DNA from: an uncultured Prevotella sp.
GTDB lineage: Bacteria > Bacteroidota > Bacteroidia > Bacteroidales > Bacteroidaceae
Assembly (NCBI GenBank): GCA_946402275.1
Contig: CAMIVY010000023.1
Location: 1-54,268 of the forward strand
Length of the DNA stretch: 54,268 bases
Direction of reading: 5' to 3'
Program-made: the position numbers and the translations under genes
Shown: positions 51,933-54,268 of the stretch, piece by piece
How positions within the stretch are numbered: position 1 is the stretch's first letter
Layout of the letters: the number at the start of each line of letters is the position of its first letter
Notes under the pieces: model-generated
What the model saw: the letters and a program-made list of their open reading frames with translations, nothing else
The model's database searches: none
Told to the model about the DNA's origin: nothing

Positions 51933-53516
51933 TTACAGCATATAATACTTGGTCAGGAAATAGGTCCTCTCCCAATCTACTATCTTCACATCTGCTTCTT
52001 TTGCCGGATGGATGTCGAACTCGTCAAACACCATCACGCGCTTGTCCTTCAGGTCGTAGAGCGGCCACTCCTTGGCTTTGCCGTCAGGAGAAATCTCGGC
52101 ACTGAGCGACGGATTACCGGTCTTGGCGAACTGTACCCACATCTTACGCATGGTCTTGCAGAAGGTTTCATCGAAAGCCCTTCCCGTGTCGGCAGTCATA
52201 TCAGGATGATTGAATACTACCGCCAGTTCGATGGCATGTCCACACTTCATGATGGGGTCGGGCGATTCGGGCGTAAAGTAATAGGTGAATGCCTTACCAC
52301 CAGCTTTTGTCTGGCACTCAGACAATTTGATGATAGGAACATTAAACCAGCTCTGGCTTAGGAGGCTACTGTCTGGCTGGAAGTAGTCGCCCTTCACATC
52401 GTTCATAAAGCTATCGACCAGTGCTTTCTCGTCAGCTGGCAACTTGGCATATTTCTCTTGCTTGCGCCCTGCAATCCACTTATCCCAGCCTTCCTTGCCG
52501 AAGCTGGACACGAAGAAGTTCATCTCGTCCTTGTTGCAACCTACCAGAATCTCCAAGTCTTTCGCTGCACCGTTGGCGTATGCCTCAAAAGTGTCAGTGG
52601 GCAGATACTTTCCGTCTCTTTCGGGCATTTGGTGTGCAAAGTTGACTGCTGTAGCTGTTTCCAGAAGCTTGTCGCCATCGACCTTCAGAAGATCGGCAAC
52701 AGTCTTGCAACCGAGCGCTTCCATCAGTTTGTTGGTTCCCTCGATACCTTCTTCCGGAGATCTCGTCTGGTTGACGGAACCACTCTCGGCAATGAGGCGC
52801 TTGAAATACTTCTGGGAGCCCGGAACCAACGGCTGCAAGGTACAGCTGGCAGCACCGGCTGATTCACCGAAGATAGTCACATTGTCGGGGTCGCCGCCGA
52901 AGGCTGCAATATTCTCGTGAACCCACTTCAGCGCCTTCTGCTGGTCCAGAAGGCCGAGGTTCTGGGAGTCTTGGTAATCCTTGCCGTCCGACAGGTGAGA
53001 CAAATGCAGAAAGCCCATCACACCAAGTCGGTAGGCAATGGTAACAACGATGACATCGGGATTCTCCTTCATGAAATTGACACAGTCGAACATCGGGTCG
53101 ATAGTTCCGCCTGACTCAAAAGCACCTCCGTGAATCCATACCATAACGGGCTTCTTATTGGCACAGACCTCATCAGACTTAAATACATTCAGATACAGGC
53201 TGTCTTCACTCAGATAATAGAGTGAACCTACCTCAAACGACGGATTGCCATAGCCGCTCTTTGCATTGAAATAGGCTTCATAGACACCATCGTTGGGAAC
53301 AGCATCCACAGGAGCCTTCCAACGCAGGTCACCAACAGGTTGCTTACCCACATAGGGAATACCCCTATAGACAATGATGTTATCATTCTTCCGACCTACG
53401 AAAGTACCGTTGATACACTTGACAGCCAGCGACTGGTCATAATTATTATCGGTTATCTGCTTATTCTCGCCGCCATACATACCGTGCAGCGCGTCTCTAA
53501 TCTCTTGAGCATCCAT
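51933..53516 (-). CDS. Type B carboxylesterase
   Basis: A 527-residue alpha/beta hydrolase of the type B carboxylesterase family: catalytic Ser in FGESAGAAS, oxyanion region WIHGGAFESGG, and a His in CGHAIELAVVF. No signal peptide is evident, so it is probably cytoplasmic, unusual for this family in Bacteroidales. It lies between the antiporter and efflux genes on the same strand with short gaps, so it may be co-transcribed with them. Confidence 0.88.
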   Translation of the reverse strand: MDAQEIRDALHGMYGGENKQITDNNYDQSLAVKCINGTFVGRKNDNIIVYRGIPYVGKQPVGDLRWKAPVDAVPNDGVYEAYFNAKSGYGNPSFEVGSLYYLSEDSLYLNVFKSDEVCANKKPVMVWIHGGAFESGGTIDPMFDCVNFMKENPDVIVVTIAYRLGVMGFLHLSHLSDGKDYQDSQNLGLLDQQKALKWVHENIAAFGGDPDNVTIFGESAGAASCTLQPLVPGSQKYFKRLIAESGSVNQTRSPEEGIEGTNKLMEALGCKTVADLLKVDGDKLLETATAVNFAHQMPERDGKYLPTDTFEAYANGAAKDLEILVGCNKDEMNFFVSSFGKEGWDKWIAGRKQEKYAKLPADEKALVDSFMNDVKGDYFQPDSSLLSQSWFNVPIIKLSECQTKAGGKAFTYYFTPESPDPIMKCGHAIELAVVFNHPDMTADTGRAFDETFCKTMRKMWVQFAKTGNPSLSAEISPDGKAKEWPLYDLKDKRVMVFDEFDIHPAKEADVKIVDWERTYFLTKYYML

Positions 53517-53543
53517 AGTTTGTTTTTTTTGTATTATTATTTC

Positions 53544-54268
53544 TTATTTTTTCGATTCATCATGAGCACTCATGTTCTTGATAAACAGGTTGACAATATG
53601 CTTCGTGATGAAGGTATGTCTGACGGCATGACGCGCCTTGTCTGCCAATGAATTCTTATCATCGGATGGCTTATCCTTGTCTGCCTCTGCAGCTACTACC
53701 TGCTGCTCGCGCTGGTCAATCTTAGCACGGAAGCCCTCTGAAACGTGGTTATAAAAGAACGTATAACAGGGCACGGCAGCCTTCATTATATAAGGGGTAA
53801 GGAAGGTTGTCACCACACTGGATGCCACGATGATTGGATAGATGATAGGATTGAGAACGCCCAGGCTGGTACCCAGTCCGGCGATGATGAACGAGAACTC
53901 ACCTATCTGCACAAACGAGAAACTGGTAAGCATGGAGTCACGCATTGTCTGACCGCCCCACCAGCAACCCAAGGTGCCGAAGATAATCATTCCGATGATA
54001 ATTATCAGACTGACATAGACAACACTCATCCAGTATTCCGCCAATGAAGCCGGATCAATCATCGTACCTACAGAGATGAAGAAGATAGCTGCAAAGACAT
54101 TCTTCAGCGGTGTCATCAGTTTTTCGATACGATGCGACTCCACTGTCTCTGCAAGGATAGAACCCATCACGAAAGCACCGAGTGCACTACTGAACCCTGC
54201 TTCTTCTGCCGTCAGCACCATACCCAGGCACAGACCCAAGGCGAGGATGATAAGCGTCTCGTCGTTCA
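53544..54268 (-). CDS. Na+(K+)/H+ antiporter, C-terminal part (KefB/CPA2 type)
   Basis: The gene runs off the window end; about 241 C-terminal residues are present. Membrane segments and conserved blocks are visible: GFSSALGAFVMGSILAETVE, PLKNVFAAIFFISVGTMIDP and SFVQIGEFSFIIAGLG. These are typical of CPA2 cation:proton antiporters. A charged cytoplasmic tail of about 80 residues follows. The frame is open to the end of the window. Confidence 0.88.
   Translation of the reverse strand, partial: NDETLIILALGLCLGMVLTAEEAGFSSALGAFVMGSILAETVESHRIEKLMTPLKNVFAAIFFISVGTMIDPASLAEYWMSVVYVSLIIIIGMIIFGTLGCWWGGQTMRDSMLTSFSFVQIGEFSFIIAGLGTSLGVLNPIIYPIIVASSVVTTFLTPYIMKAAVPCYTFFYNHVSEGFRAKIDQREQQVVAAEADKDKPSDDKNSLADKARHAVRHTFITKHIVNLFIKNMSAHDESKK

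Noticed and set aside
1..54268. CRISPR array
   Set aside because: No regular repeat-spacer pattern; the repeats found are short iterons, arm sites or heptamers without spacers of uniform length.

Overview
The window looks like a chromosome segment from Bacteroidales, most likely a Prevotella/Segatella-type genome. Three things point there. Promoters repeatedly show the Bacteroidetes pattern of a TTG/TTTG box, about 20 bp, then TAnnTTTG. Glycine decarboxylase is split into gcvPA and gcvPB. The gene content (DUF3987/VirE, HU-HIG protein, 'smalltalk' peptide, BspA-type repeats) is typical of the group. No sequence search was run, so genus is an inference.

Region 1, about 29-10581: an integrated element of about 10.5 kb. 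It sits in a tRNA-Arg(CCG) gene and is bounded by a perfect 47-bp repeat of the tRNA 3' part (29-75 and 10535-10581). An 11-bp repeat (ATCGGCGCAAA) occurs in arrays just inside both ends, as expected for integrase arm sites. It carries a tyrosine integrase, an Abi_2/AbiF-type HEPN protein followed by two tandem small-RNA units, a GH25 lysozyme lipoprotein, a RecA/DnaB-fold ATPase, a DUF3127 SSB-like protein, a zinc ribbon, AbiH, a BspA-repeat membrane protein, a TPR/Sel1-like protein and a DUF6291/DUF6633-like replication pair with long overlapping reading frames. No relaxase, conjugation or capsid gene is visible, so it resembles a satellite or a passively mobilised defence element. Empty, the site would be tRNA-Arg and tRNA-Val 13 nt apart.

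Region 2, about 10673-24410: accessory DNA. A DinD-RhuM fusion abuts tRNA-Val. Next come the promoter and first 17 codons of what looks like a broken thioesterase gene. A minus-strand cluster follows: an unknown protein, XRE-ImmA regulator, restriction endonuclease, adenine methyltransferase, three unknown proteins, two more unknown proteins, a VirE/DUF3987 primase-helicase-like protein and DUF5675. Upstream is a symmetric structure (23113-23275) of two mirror-image iteron arrays around an AT-rich palindrome. A third copy of the array forms the 3' end of the DUF3987 gene. The HU-like gene and a smalltalk peptide close the region.

Region 3, about 24418-54268: ordinary chromosome. It holds a rhamnose mutarotase-family protein, two thioredoxin-fold proteins, the glycine cleavage operon with its own lipoate ligase and lipoamide dehydrogenase (lplA-gcvT-gcvH-gcvPA-gcvPB-lpdA), dxs-trkA-trkH, manA, an AAA ATPase/DUF4435 pair resembling PARIS, an EamA transporter, glyS-FKBP, an alanine/Na+ symporter, an RND efflux operon followed by a cupin, a carboxylesterase and a truncated Na+/H+ antiporter. 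Between the symporter and the cupin lie a smalltalk relic and a possible structured RNA with three hairpins.

The strongest candidate for an under-described system is the AbiF-like HEPN gene with twin downstream RNAs (1663-2720). The two RNAs share promoter layout, spacing and a hairpin whose stem bases differ in compensating ways.
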